Shown one piece after another: positions 17,265 to 25,873 of a stretch of 64,000 bases of DNA. The notes below the pieces were generated by a model that was not told the DNA's origin, did not search any database, and saw only the letters and a list, made by a program, of their open reading frames with translations. Each line of letters begins with the position of its first letter. Positions within the stretch are counted from its first letter, which is position 1. The position numbers and the translations under genes were made by a program. The stretch comes from Negativicoccus succinicivorans (GTDB taxonomy: Bacteria > Bacillota > Negativicutes > Veillonellales > Negativicoccaceae): positions 28,270-92,269 of the forward strand of contig NZ_JACHHI010000006.1 of the NCBI RefSeq assembly GCF_014207605.1, given 5' to 3'.

Positions 17265-18485
17265 TCAGCGTTGTCCCAAACGACTCAGCGCACTTTGCAA
17301 TGCACATAATGTCCAAAACGTGAGTGCCACTGTCCGGTGGAAGAAATTGTAATCGAACAGTCCGTTGATGCTCATAGCGACCACGGCCAATAGCACTCCC
17401 AAAGACAGCGCCCGCGCAAGGTGGCTGTCGCTTATCCGGTAGCTGCGCCAGGCCAAAACGCCATGCCCCCAAAAGGCCAGCATGTATAGCGCGAAGCCGA
17501 TGATTCCGGTCTCCGCCAAGACCGTCAGGTATAAATTATGTGCGTGGTAAATCACAATCGACGGATCCTGAATATAGTAATCATAGTGGGGATACACAAG
17601 CGGAAAAGCCGCCCAACCGATCCCGCTCGACCAGTGATCGCCGATCATTTGCCAGGTGCTGCGCCAAAATGCAAAGCGCAGATCCACGGACGTATCGCCG
17701 CCGCGGAAAAGAGAAATAAAGCGCTCCGTAATTTGTCCATGATGCAACCAAAGAAATGCGGGGACAGCCAACAAGCCCCAGGCGACCCTTCGATCATAGA
17801 TAATGGCGGTGACGGTGAGTACCACCAGCATACTCACCCACGCCCCCCGTGAATACGTCAGCAATAACACCAACAATATCAGCAGCAAAAACGCTGCCAG
17901 AAGCAAGCGCTTATATCCGCGCTCATAAATCGCAGTAAAACTCGCGAGCACGCTCGCGATAATCAACAAATACGCCCCCAGCAAGTTGGGATTGCCCAGC
18001 GTACTGTACATCCGCCGCAGCAGTAGCGGAAAACGTTCGCGATCCACCCATTCCATAGTAAAGCCGTCAAACCCGCCGAAGAAATACTGATACACGCCGA
18101 TGACACATACAATGACCGCGCCGGCCAATAAGTAGCTTAAAAAATGCACGCATTGCTCGCGCGTGCGTAACTGCCAGGTCACCAGTAAATACATCGCCGC
18201 ATAGGTGCCGCAGCGATAAAAAAAGTTGTATGCGCTGGCGGAAGGTTCCGGCGCCAACCAGGTGGTGCAATACGCCCAAGCGGCAAACAACATGAGCGCC
18301 ACTCCCGGCCAACGCAAGGCGCGCAAACGAGCCGGCTCACGCCAAAGCAACACCGCCATAACGGCGCATGCCGAAAACAGCGAAAGCTCCAATCCCATTT
18401 GCCACCAGGGCATAAAAAAAGCCGCCGCGTATAATAACCCGCTGCACCATTGCGATAATAATCGGGAATGCGTCTGTACCTGCAT
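17265..18485 (-). CDS. O-antigen ligase-type (Wzy/WaaL) membrane protein
   Basis: A 406-residue protein with about ten to twelve hydrophobic segments and a large periplasmic loop, typical of the O-antigen ligase/polymerase family that transfers or joins surface glycans on the outer face of the inner membrane. Conserved family spots are NPNLLGAYL near residue 185, LTYSRGAWVS near residue 225 and the loop HAHNLYLTVLAETGIIGF near residue 320. The start is the ATG at 18485, preceded by AAAGGAACG; the TTG upstream at 18512 is poor. It stands alone with its own promoter. Ligase or polymerase activity cannot be told apart by eye. Confidence 0.85.
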   Translation of the reverse strand: MQVQTHSRLLSQWCSGLLYAAAFFMPWWQMGLELSLFSACAVMAVLLWREPARLRALRWPGVALMLFAAWAYCTTWLAPEPSASAYNFFYRCGTYAAMYLLVTWQLRTREQCVHFLSYLLAGAVIVCVIGVYQYFFGGFDGFTMEWVDRERFPLLLRRMYSTLGNPNLLGAYLLIIASVLASFTAIYERGYKRLLLAAFLLLILLVLLLTYSRGAWVSMLVVLTVTAIIYDRRVAWGLLAVPAFLWLHHGQITERFISLFRGGDTSVDLRFAFWRSTWQMIGDHWSSGIGWAAFPLVYPHYDYYIQDPSIVIYHAHNLYLTVLAETGIIGFALYMLAFWGHGVLAWRSYRISDSHLARALSLGVLLAVVAMSINGLFDYNFFHRTVALTFWTLCALQSALSRLGQR

Positions 18486-18519
18486 GCAGATTCGTTCCTT
18501 TCGTAATAACACTAAGCTT

Positions 18520-18548
18520 ATTATAATGCGCGGTATGCGTTCTGTCCA
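18520..18548 (-). promoter_or_regulatory. Promoter of the O-antigen ligase-type gene
   Basis: TGGACA (18543-18548) and TATAAT (18520-18525) with a 17-nt spacer on the minus strand, 35 bp before the start codon. Confidence 0.75.
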
Positions 18549-18858
18549 CGCAGACAGCGCGAAGGCCTTATGTTGTTCCTTTCTCTGCTCTGTAAAGTTA
18601 TCAATGGTCGATAAATAACTTCTTTTTCATTTATTCATCATGTTTATTTATATTTCGTAAAGAAAACATTCTTTCCAAACGATATTTCATTTTTCTATTT
18701 TTGTGAATTCTTCCATTTACTATATATAAATGTTTTTATATATAAAGATAATATAATCCATATTATCATCAAAATTGATACTTATCAGAAAATCACCTTC
18801 TCTTTCCTTGCCACATGATGGTTTTAGGTATGCTACAATAGCAAAAGGAGGAATGCAC
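18549..18858. other. AT-rich intergenic region between divergent genes
   Basis: No gene seen. A near-palindrome of TATATA runs lies at 18720-18745, and an extended -10 box (TGC-TACAAT, 18831-18839) probably serves the small gene that starts at 18859. Confidence 0.45.
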
Positions 18859-19047
18859 ATGAACAAAGTCAAAATTGGTACAATGGCGATTGCCTTTATG
18901 TACACGATTTACCATATCAACAGCGTCGGTTTGAACATCGGTAACGGTCTGGTCCTCGCCGTGGTTTTGTTTTGCATCGCGATCGATTGCTACCGCTATG
19001 CCAAACGGCGTACCACCGAAGATAAACACGATTTGTACCGTAAATAA
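18859..19047 (+). CDS. Small single-helix membrane protein, unknown function
   Basis: A 62-residue protein (MNKVKIGTMAIAFM) with one or two hydrophobic stretches (about residues 5-20 and 25-45) and a charged C-terminal tail (YAKRRTTEDKHDLYRK). The start at the second of two close ATGs is favoured: AGGAGG lies 7 nt before it. It has its own extended -10 promoter and precedes ahpC by about 100 bp, with a separate ahpC promoter between. No family recognised. Confidence 0.6.
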   Translation: MNKVKIGTMAIAFMYTIYHINSVGLNIGNGLVLAVVLFCIAIDCYRYAKRRTTEDKHDLYRK

Positions 19048-19070
19048 ATCAAAATGTTTGCCGAACTATA

Positions 19071-19099
19071 TTGATTTATTTGCATATAATGACTATACT
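19071..19099 (+). promoter_or_regulatory. Promoter of ahpC
   Basis: TTGATT (19071-19076) and TATACT (19094-19099), spacer 17 nt. The AT-rich half-sites around it (ATAATGACTAT, CTATAAG) could bind a PerR/Fur-type regulator, but no clean box is present. Confidence 0.65.
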
Positions 19100-19143
19100 A
19101 TAAGTAAGAATCATTCATATTAACAACAAGGAGGAATGTAACA

Positions 19144-19707
19144 ATGAGCATGATCGGAAAAAAACTGCCGGAGTTCAAGGCAGATTATTATCAGGCGGGC
19201 GAATTAAAGCAACTCACCCATGAGGATGTTTTGGGAAAATGGGCGGTATTCTTCTTTTACCCTGCCGATTTCACGTTTGTATGCCCGACAGAATTAGCTG
19301 ACTTGGCGGATCACTATGAAAAACTGCAGGAATTAGGCTGCGAAGTTTACAGTGTTTCGACCGATACGCATTTCGTTCACATGGCTTGGGCGAAAGAATC
19401 CCCGAGCATTCAGAAAGTCCAATACAAAATGATCGGTGATCCGACCGGTCAATTAGCCCGTTACTTTGATGTCATGAACGAAGCGGAAGGTAGCGCGCAA
19501 CGCGGTTCCTTCGTCATCGATCCCGAAGGCGTCATCCAGGCCCTGGAAATTCACGCGGACGGCATCGGCCGTAATGCGGATGAATTGGTTCGCAAAGTGG
19601 AAGCGGCGCAATTCGTTGCCGAACACGGCGACCAGGTTTGCCCCGCGCGCTGGCACAAAGGTGCGGAAACCTTGAAACCGGGTAAAGATTTAGTCGGTAC
19701 GATTTAA
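19144..19707 (+). CDS. ahpC: Peroxiredoxin AhpC (typical 2-Cys)
   Basis: A 187-residue alkyl hydroperoxide reductase subunit that reduces hydrogen peroxide and organic peroxides in the cytoplasm. The peroxidatic cysteine is Cys47 in DFTFVCPTE and the resolving cysteine is Cys166 in DQVCPARWHKG, the AhpC-type spacing. The start ATG is preceded by AAGGAGGAATGTAAC. No ahpF lies next to it, so electrons must come from a reductase elsewhere. Single-gene unit with promoter and terminator. Confidence 0.96.
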   Translation: MSMIGKKLPEFKADYYQAGELKQLTHEDVLGKWAVFFFYPADFTFVCPTELADLADHYEKLQELGCEVYSVSTDTHFVHMAWAKESPSIQKVQYKMIGDPTGQLARYFDVMNEAEGSAQRGSFVIDPEGVIQALEIHADGIGRNADELVRKVEAAQFVAEHGDQVCPARWHKGAETLKPGKDLVGTI

Positions 19708-19711
19708 CTTT

Positions 19712-19739
19712 AAAAAGCCACCCTAAGGGTGGCTTTTTT
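19712..19739 (+). terminator. Terminator of ahpC
   Basis: Perfect stem GCCACCC/GGGTGGC with a TAA-like loop, A-run before and T-run after. Confidence 0.9.
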
Positions 19740-19855
19740 GTGTCGTGCAGTAAGCGCGATCGCGCGACAGCAAAATAACTTTTTTGTATTCCGATACAGA
19801 ATAAAATTGACAATCGCCTCTAAATTCGCTACACTAGGAGAGTATTCATGCACGC

Positions 19856-19947
<92 letters not shown>

Positions 19948-19996
19948 TTTACTTTCGATCAACATAATGCCAAGTAAATGAATTACGGATAACATT

Positions 19997-20025
19997 AAAA
20001 GGCCCGCGATATCGCGGGCCTTTTT
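19997..20025 (+). terminator. Terminator behind tRNA-Ser
   Basis: Perfect palindrome GGCCCGCGATATCGCGGGCC with A-run before and T-run after, about 50 bp downstream of the tRNA. Confidence 0.85.
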
Positions 20026-20320
20026 CATGCCCGTCGGTGTCCGTGCAACGCCAAGCGCGATCATTTTCCGAATCATCGCAGCGCCCGACAAAAGCATGTA
20101 TTCTGAGCGTAAAAAAAGAGTTGCCCATGATAGGCCCCGGCATCGTAGCCGAACGCACATGGAAACTTTTTCTATGTTCCTAATCGCAAAAGCCGCAAAC
20201 CAACAACTTGATGAGCGAAACGCATTGCATTGCCGCCCCGATACATTCGGCGGCGTTTTTTATTTCGTCCCGCGCATCGCCGTGATGTAATCGTCATTTT
20301 ACCGCGCTTTACACGAGCGC
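20026..20320. other. Intergenic region without a supported gene
   Basis: Short open frames exist on both strands, but none has a ribosome binding site or a protein-like composition. A GC-rich palindrome-like stretch near 20233-20255 (GCCGCC...GGCGGC) could be a weak terminator. Confidence 0.4.
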
Positions 20321-20821
20321 TTATTCCTTCACAAGGACTTTTTCTATTTCGCCGATGTATATTTCATGGAAATCGCGGTCGGGGTAATGCTCGTTAATGA
20401 TCCTCGTATCAATAAATCCGGCGGGAAGCAGCGGCGCCTGATACAATTTGCGGCAAACGATCACGATCTCGGCTTCCGCAAAATAGGTATAGTCTTCTTC
20501 AAACACAGGAGTAAGACCGACTTTGGCGACTTTATCCCCATCGCGACCCGAATGACTACCCAAGTAACCCATCTCTTTTTTATAGTCGCTGCCGAAAAGA
20601 GAGAGCGTGTACCGATCCGCGCGATCCATAAATTCTTTGGTGTAACGTTGCGGGCGGATATACACGATCGCCGTCGGGCGCTGCCAAATGACACCGACAT
20701 GTCCCCAGCTCGCGGTCATCGTATTGTAGCCTTTCATCGTATCGCCGGCGGTCACCAGCCACCACTCATTACCGATCATTTGCGGGGTGACTTGCAGTTC
20801 TGTTACGGAAATTTCACGCAT
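20321..20821 (-). CDS. Flavin reductase-like protein
   Basis: A 166-residue FMN-binding split-barrel protein of the flavin reductase family. The N-terminal part has the typical WWLVTAGD, YNTMTASWGHVGVIW and VYIRPQRYT pattern, where the family binds FMN phosphate and isoalloxazine, and the C-terminal HEIYIGEIEKV strand. Such proteins bind FMN and reduce it or a small substrate; the substrate here is unknown. ATG start at 20821 after AGGAGG. Single gene, no partner oxygenase nearby, as expected in an anaerobe. Confidence 0.88.
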   Translation of the reverse strand: MREISVTELQVTPQMIGNEWWLVTAGDTMKGYNTMTASWGHVGVIWQRPTAIVYIRPQRYTKEFMDRADRYTLSLFGSDYKKEMGYLGSHSGRDGDKVAKVGLTPVFEEDYTYFAEAEIVIVCRKLYQAPLLPAGFIDTRIINEHYPDRDFHEIYIGEIEKVLVKE

Positions 20822-20960
20822 AATAGACCTCCTTCAAGCAATATTCCCCTTTTCTTTCATTATACGCTCTGATGCAAGCACGGAAAAATCCAATCGATTT
20901 TAATGACACTGAAGTTGGCCGCTTGTTTAGGCGCGAGGAACGGCGTTTTTCCGGTGCGCA

Positions 20961-20969
20961 TGCTATAAT
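20961..20969 (+). promoter_or_regulatory. Extended -10 promoter for the small gene at 21009
   Basis: TGCTATAAT, an extended -10 box; no good -35 box at 17 nt. Confidence 0.55.
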
Positions 20970-21008
20970 GGATACAAATACATCATAAAGTAGCAGAGGA
21001 GGAGTGCT

Positions 21009-21293
21009 ATGAGTTGTCCGCACAGTAAATACGATGTTACCAAAATGGATCCGCATGAACGCGCCCGCTATGAGTCGGCGATGCGGCATGTCGAGGCCGC
21101 CAAGGCGGCGGGAAAATCGACGGATGAGTGCCATGCGATTTTCCAAACGATCATGAACCGCAAATGGGATGATCCCGTGCCGAATGACGAGGCGCACCGC
21201 GAATACGCGGAACGGGTGGAGCGCGCGAAAAAAGCGCGTGACAACGGCGCCGGTTGTAAGGAAATCGCCGCGATTTTGCACGGCGAAAAGTAA
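21009..21293 (+). CDS. Small charged protein, unknown function
   Basis: A 94-residue soluble, highly charged protein (MSCPHSKYDV at the N terminus), mostly helical by composition, with cysteines at 3, 40 and 83 and several histidines. It has a strong site (GGAGGAGTGCT) and an extended -10 promoter. A second Cys/His-bearing small gene follows 53 bp downstream. No family recognised; metal binding is only suggested by composition. Confidence 0.65.
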   Translation: MSCPHSKYDVTKMDPHERARYESAMRHVEAAKAAGKSTDECHAIFQTIMNRKWDDPVPNDEAHREYAERVERAKKARDNGAGCKEIAAILHGEK

Positions 21294-21346
21294 AAATATA
21301 ACTTTTTCCATATAGCGGCGGAACGATTCCGCCCGAAAGGATCAGC

Positions 21347-21562
21347 ATGCATTGTGAACACCATGATCACGATATCGCGCCGGTGACCTCTGCCGAGAAG
21401 GCTCGTTCGGAACGCGCGACGCGCGAAGACGACGCGTATTTTGACGGCGTGGTCCGCAACGACCCGCCGGAAACGATCGTTCGCCATGATGATGTCCGCC
21501 ATGAGGAAAGCGAAGATGATGCGCATCAGGAAGGCGTCGTCGTTCGTCATGACGATGCCTGA
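21347..21562 (+). CDS. Small His/Asp-rich protein, putative
   Basis: A 71-residue frame beginning MHCEHHDHDI and ending with repeated VRHDD/RHEESEDD segments; about one residue in seven is histidine and about a third are acidic. AAAGGA stands 7 nt before the ATG. The composition would suit metal binding or buffering. The gene is short and biased, and other frames are open too, so it could be non-coding. It follows the small gene at 21009-21293 and precedes a terminator. Confidence 0.45.
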   Translation: MHCEHHDHDIAPVTSAEKARSERATREDDAYFDGVVRNDPPETIVRHDDVRHEESEDDAHQEGVVVRHDDA

Positions 21563-21665
21563 GCAGGCGACATCGACACGAACGGGCCGGGCATTCGGGA
21601 AAATGCGCGCGCCCACTACGCGCGCGGACCGGTGAGAGCGTCGGTCGCATCGTAAATAAAAAAAC

Positions 21666-21695
21666 AAAGGGCCCCGGTTCGCTTGGGACCTTTTT
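21666..21695 (+). terminator. Terminator behind the two small genes
   Basis: AAAGGGCCCC and GGGACCTTTTT form an imperfect stem with one mismatch and a T-run. Confidence 0.65.
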
Positions 21696-21791
21696 GCTTT
21701 CTTACTCCTCCCATGTCGCGGGAAAGCCGCGCATGCCCCAAACGCTGTGAATTTGGTATAATAAGGTAAACTTATGCAAAGGAGACCGTTT

Positions 21792-22844
21792 ATGTATACA
21801 GAACGTGAAATCAACTTACAAGACGCTGCCATGCACCAGCGCCTGATGGATTTTCTGGCCGGTTTTGAATTGACTTTTTCGGGGAATATCGACTATTCCA
21901 TGGGGATCTTTGACGATGATCGCCTGATCGCGACCGGCTCGCTGAGCGGGCGTGTTTTACGCAATATCGCCATTGATCCGGAGTACCAGGGAAAAGGTCT
22001 GACGCACCGCATTCTCGACCATCTGATGGCGGAAGCGAAACGGCGCGGGATCACCAGCTACCAGATCTTTACGAAACCGGAAAAAGTACCGGTTTTCGAA
22101 CACTCCGGCTTTACCTGCGTCGCGAAAGCGGAGCCGTATGCCGCGCTGCTGGAGTACGGCGATGATACACTGGCGGAATTTTTAGAAAAAACGAAAAAAA
22201 TCGTCGGTGAACCGGCCGGTCCGGTGCGCGGGTCCATTGTCATGAACTGTAACCCGTTTACCAAAGGCCACCGCGCTTTGATCGAGTACACATCCCAACA
22301 GTGTGATGATGTCGTATTATTCGCCGTGCAAGAAGACCGTTCGCTCTTCCCGTTTGCGGATCGTTTAGAATTGATTCGCAAAGGAACCGCCGATCTCGGC
22401 AATGTCAAAGTAGTTTCAGGCGGTGATTATATCATTTCGAACGCCACATTCCCGACCTACTTTATCAAAGGCACAGAGGCGCTCGATGCGCAGACGAAAC
22501 TCGACGCGACCGTGTTCGCGGAGCAGATCGCGCCGGCGCTCGGCATCACCGTTCGTTTCGTCGGTGAAGAACCGACCGACAACACAACCAGCGCGTATAA
22601 TTCGGCGCTCGGTAAAGTCTTGCCGATGAATGATATGGATTTCAAGATCATTCCCCGTATCCAAAAATCGGGTACTATCGTCAGCGCCTCTAAGGTGCGT
22701 GCCGCACTTGCCAACGATGATTGGGAAACGGTCGCGACGATGGTTCCGCAAACCACGTTGGACTACCTGCATTCGGAACGCGGCGCCGCCGTCATTGAAA
22801 AAATCAAAAAAGACGCTGCGGCTAAAGCTAAGCTTTCAAAGTAA
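21792..22844 (+). CDS. citC: [Citrate (pro-3S)-lyase] ligase
   Basis: A 350-residue enzyme that acetylates the phosphoribosyl-dephospho-CoA group of the citrate lyase acyl carrier protein at the expense of ATP. Residues 1-125 form an acetyltransferase-like domain (RNIAIDPEYQGKGLTHRILD). From about residue 145 comes the nucleotidyltransferase domain, with VMNCNPFTKGHRALIEY (the HxGH-like signature) and SGTIVSASKVRAAL. The start is the ATG at 21792 after AAAGGAGACCGTTT. No citD, citE, citF, citX or citG lies nearby, so it is an orphan here; the partner genes may be elsewhere, or the enzyme may modify another carrier. Confidence 0.9.
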   Translation: MYTEREINLQDAAMHQRLMDFLAGFELTFSGNIDYSMGIFDDDRLIATGSLSGRVLRNIAIDPEYQGKGLTHRILDHLMAEAKRRGITSYQIFTKPEKVPVFEHSGFTCVAKAEPYAALLEYGDDTLAEFLEKTKKIVGEPAGPVRGSIVMNCNPFTKGHRALIEYTSQQCDDVVLFAVQEDRSLFPFADRLELIRKGTADLGNVKVVSGGDYIISNATFPTYFIKGTEALDAQTKLDATVFAEQIAPALGITVRFVGEEPTDNTTSAYNSALGKVLPMNDMDFKIIPRIQKSGTIVSASKVRAALANDDWETVATMVPQTTLDYLHSERGAAVIEKIKKDAAAKAKLSK

Positions 22845-22855
22845 AACAAATACTA

Positions 22856-22886
22856 AAAAAAGACGTCCGTACGGACGTCTTTTTTA
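22856..22886 (+). terminator. Terminator of citC (bidirectional)
   Basis: Perfect palindrome AGACGTCCGTACGGACGTCT between an A-run and a T-run; it can also serve the convergent gene that ends at 22923. Confidence 0.9.
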
Positions 22887-22922
22887 TTTAATGACTACGC
22901 CGAGGTTGGCAAAGCAGCGTAT

Positions 22923-24170
22923 TTACTCCTGCTCTGTCATGGGCGATGCAGTCGGCGTCGATGACGACACCGGCTGATAGTTTTTCAGATATTCGACGGC
23001 ATCCGCGTAAATGCGCTGCACTTCGTCACGCGTCAAGACCTTAAAGCTGCCGAGCTGCGGACGACCCGCCATCGCGCGATCGGTCAGCTCTTCCAAATTG
23101 AATTCGATATCTCGAACTTCCTGCGAAGCGACCGGACCGAGCATATCGATTTGGGCAAAGAATTCTTCCGTAAAACGAATTCCTTCCAGCGCGATTTCTT
23201 CCTGCGTGCCGAAATCGCGTTCAATGTTCCAGACGGTTCTGCCGTACCGATAGAAACGATGCACATCGGCAGTGTAAACGTATCTCGCCCATGCGCACCA
23301 AACGGCCGCCATGCCGACGCCCGAAGAAATATTGTACAAACCCAGCAATTCCTTTTGCAATTCATGAACGGTAATATCCGCCTCGCCGTTGCCGGAACCG
23401 GTCAAGTCGTTATGCGCCAGCGCGCTCGCCCACATGACATTGGCTCTGGCGTCATAATTATTCATTTCCGTCAGGATGGTCTGCGAGTTGCGAATCAATA
23501 CGCGCAGCAGCGCTTCGCAGATATTATCCGTCAGTTCCATCGTCGAATTGTGCGTAAAGTAGTGTTCCATCGTCATAATCATAATTTCGGAAATGCCGCT
23601 GTACAGTTCCGCTTTGGAAAGCGGATACGTCAGCATCGGATTCATGATCGCAAAGCGCGGCCGTGCGCCGACCACATTGATAATGCGGCTGACGCGCTGC
23701 ACCTTATTGGTCAAATGAGTTACCGCACTCATTTCGCCGGAACCCGCCATGGTGGTAGAAATAACGCCTACCGGCAAAACCTCTTCGGCGACGCGTTCGC
23801 GGGTAAAATAATCCCAGATATCGCCGTCGTTGACGATACCGATCGCAATGACTTTCGCAAGATTGACGACCGCAGGACCGCCCAGAGCAAGTATAAAATC
23901 CACATCTTCAATCCGACCGAGAGCAATCCCCTCATTCGCTTTACGGCGTATCGGCGGCGGGTATACTCCGCCGATATCGTTGTATAAAATGCCCGCTTCA
24001 TCCAACGATACCTGCACGCGCTCCAATAGGCCGTGGCATTGGCTACATTGTCGGCCATGAATAATCAAGACCTTATGTGCGCCTTCTTTGCGCAACAGCT
24101 GACCGACTTCACGCTCACGATCCGATCCGAAAACAACCTTTGTCGGAACGTGATAAGTAAAGTTCTTCAT
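22923..24170 (-). CDS. Iron-type alcohol dehydrogenase homologue with degenerate active site
   Basis: A 415-residue protein of the iron-containing alcohol dehydrogenase family, closest in pattern to butanol dehydrogenase/YqhD (MKNFTYHVPTKVVFG, NYDARANVMWASALA). The functional sites are changed: the nucleotide-binding GGGSxxD is GGPAVVN (residues 97-103). Of the four metal ligands the Asp and His in the GxxDxxxH helix are Glu195 and Met199, the first C-terminal His is kept (His269) and the last is Ser283. It therefore probably does not work as a normal dehydrogenase. The start has AAAGGAGAATTCC and a strong promoter. A LysR gene lies directly upstream on the same strand. Confidence 0.85.
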   Translation of the reverse strand: MKNFTYHVPTKVVFGSDREREVGQLLRKEGAHKVLIIHGRQCSQCHGLLERVQVSLDEAGILYNDIGGVYPPPIRRKANEGIALGRIEDVDFILALGGPAVVNLAKVIAIGIVNDGDIWDYFTRERVAEEVLPVGVISTTMAGSGEMSAVTHLTNKVQRVSRIINVVGARPRFAIMNPMLTYPLSKAELYSGISEIMIMTMEHYFTHNSTMELTDNICEALLRVLIRNSQTILTEMNNYDARANVMWASALAHNDLTGSGNGEADITVHELQKELLGLYNISSGVGMAAVWCAWARYVYTADVHRFYRYGRTVWNIERDFGTQEEIALEGIRFTEEFFAQIDMLGPVASQEVRDIEFNLEELTDRAMAGRPQLGSFKVLTRDEVQRIYADAVEYLKNYQPVSSSTPTASPMTEQE

Positions 24171-24200
24171 GGAATTCTCCTTTAAAAATACTATTAAGTG

Positions 24201-24245
24201 ATAATAATCTAACTCTATTATATGCTTGTCCTATGGGAGCGTCAA
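24201..24245 (-). promoter_or_regulatory. Promoter and candidate LysR operator before the dehydrogenase homologue
   Basis: TTGACG (24240-24245) and TATAAT (24217-24222) with a 17-nt spacer. The inverted repeat ATAATA-N9-TATTAT (24201-24221) overlaps the -10 box and start, a shape that fits a LysR-family site. It begins only a few bases after the LysR stop codon. Confidence 0.65.
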
Positions 24246-24252
24246 ACAAGGT

Positions 24253-25134
24253 CTAATTTCGCTCGCGAATAAAATCGCAGAACTTCTGCGCAATTGTCGT
24301 CAATTTGCGATCTTTGACCGTATAGATATGTTCCGCACCCATGATCTCTTCCGTCGCAATCGGCATGGTGGTAAGACCGATGCCCGTATCCTCATCCGGT
24401 TCGCCCATAATCACCGCGATCCCCATGTTGCGCCGCGCCCAATGCATCGCAAACAGATTCGTACTGCAGACAGCACGAATGTCCTGATGCAAACCGCGTT
24501 CCCGGAAAAAGCTTTCCAGACGGGGCGCCAGACTGCGCGTCACGCAAAGCGGAACCCCGGCGAGATCCTCAATGGTCAAAGGCTGCAACGGTTTTTTGAG
24601 CCATTGCTGCTGATTACTCATCACGGCGGAAAGCGACCGGTAGCGAATGGTGAGCAACTCAAATAAATACCCGCGCGGAATCGGCTCGTTCATAACACCG
24701 ATGTCGGATACTCCGTTTAACAGCGCTTCCGCCTGCTGATCCACATTGCCCTCGGAAAAAATGGAACGAAACTGCGGATTCTCTTTCGTAAAGGGCTGCA
24801 AATAGGTGTCGATAAAGCCGTTGACCGCGCCCGGCGTAATCGAGATGCGCAAAGTACCTTCCTCGCCCTGCGCCACACCTTGCACCTCATGCTTGAGTTC
24901 GTCCGCCAAACGGACAATGTCTTTGGCGCGGCGATAGAAAAGTTGCCCCGCTTCGGTGAGTTCGATGCGTCGACCGCCGCGGTGCGTGATGATCAAATCC
25001 GCTTTGTAATTCGTCTCAATTTGCTTCAATTGCGCGCTTAACGCAGGCTGTACCATGTTCAGTCGCTTCGCCGCCTCGGTCAATGTCTGCGAGTCGACCA
25101 TCATAATAAAATTGCGAAAATATTCGATATCCAT
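24253..25134 (-). CDS. LysR-family transcriptional regulator
   Basis: A 293-residue regulator with the N-terminal winged helix-turn-helix (MDIEYFRNFIMMVDSQTLTE, then LNMVQPALSAQLKQIE) and a periplasmic-binding-like effector domain from about residue 90. LysR proteins usually bind a small metabolite and control a neighbouring gene; the adjacent dehydrogenase homologue with its palindromic promoter is the likely target, though it runs in the same direction rather than divergently. The effector cannot be inferred. Confidence 0.93.
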   Translation of the reverse strand: MDIEYFRNFIMMVDSQTLTEAAKRLNMVQPALSAQLKQIETNYKADLIITHRGGRRIELTEAGQLFYRRAKDIVRLADELKHEVQGVAQGEEGTLRISITPGAVNGFIDTYLQPFTKENPQFRSIFSEGNVDQQAEALLNGVSDIGVMNEPIPRGYLFELLTIRYRSLSAVMSNQQQWLKKPLQPLTIEDLAGVPLCVTRSLAPRLESFFRERGLHQDIRAVCSTNLFAMHWARRNMGIAVIMGEPDEDTGIGLTTMPIATEEIMGAEHIYTVKDRKLTTIAQKFCDFIRERN

Positions 25135-25171
25135 GCGCGTGCTCCTTTCCCATTGCTTTCCCCGACAATGG

Positions 25172-25873
25172 TCACACAGAAGGCCGGAATAAATGTTCCC
25201 GACGCAAGCTTACAAATGTTCCCGCACCGATGACCACATGATCGAGCACCGGTATATTTAAGACTTCACCGGCGGCGTTAAACCGCTCGGTTAATGTGAT
25301 ATCCGCCCCGGAAGGAGTCGGATCACCGCTCGGATGGTTATGCACCAGGATCATTGCCGCCGCGTTCCAACGGATCGCATCTTTCATCGCCAGTCGCACA
25401 TCGGCGACGCTTTGATCCAAACTGCCACGCGATTGTTCCACCGCGGCGAGCAAACCGTTTTTCGTGTTCAGATAGCAACAGTAAAACACTTCCTGCGGCA
25501 AATCTCGCAACTGCGGCAGAAAATACCGCGCGACCGCCTCCGGATCGGAAAAATCGCTGCGCGTTTGCGGTTTACGTTGCGCCAGACGTTTCCCCAATTC
25601 AATCGCCGCGCAGAGGGTCGCCGCTTTACTGACGCCGATGCCTTTGACCGTCAGCAGGTCTCGCCAATGGAGTGAGCCGTAGCGCGACGGATCGCCTCCG
25701 ATCCACTGGTCTTCGACCGCTCGCGCGAGCTCAATCACCGACTGACCGGGAATCCCGCTTTTTAAGATCAAAGCGATCAGCTCCACTTCGGTCAGTTGTT
25801 CCGGCCCCTGCGTCAAAAGTTTCTCGCGCGGCCGCTCCGCCTCTGTCAAATCGCAAATGCGTGCCATTACCAT
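25172..25873 (-). CDS. radC: RadC/JAB-domain protein
   Basis: A 233-residue protein with an N-terminal helix-hairpin-helix UPF0758 region (REKLLTQGPEQLTEVELIAL, LLTVKGIGVSKAATLCAAIE) and a C-terminal JAB/MPN metalloprotease-like domain with HNHPSGDPTPSGAD. Its exact biochemical role in the RadC family is unsettled despite the DNA-repair name. The start ATG at 25873 overlaps the end of maf by a few bases; a second ATG two codons on is equally possible. Confidence 0.93.
   Translation of the reverse strand: MVMARICDLTEAERPREKLLTQGPEQLTEVELIALILKSGIPGQSVIELARAVEDQWIGGDPSRYGSLHWRDLLTVKGIGVSKAATLCAAIELGKRLAQRKPQTRSDFSDPEAVARYFLPQLRDLPQEVFYCCYLNTKNGLLAAVEQSRGSLDQSVADVRLAMKDAIRWNAAAMILVHNHPSGDPTPSGADITLTERFNAAGEVLNIPVLDHVVIGAGTFVSLRREHLFRPSV

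Noticed and set aside
19071..19140. PerR box in the ahpC promoter
   Set aside because: Half-sites are present but do not form the expected 7-1-7 palindrome.
20027..20290. 87-residue plus-strand frame behind tRNA-Ser
   Set aside because: It starts inside the tRNA terminator T-run, has no ribosome binding site and no protein-like pattern.
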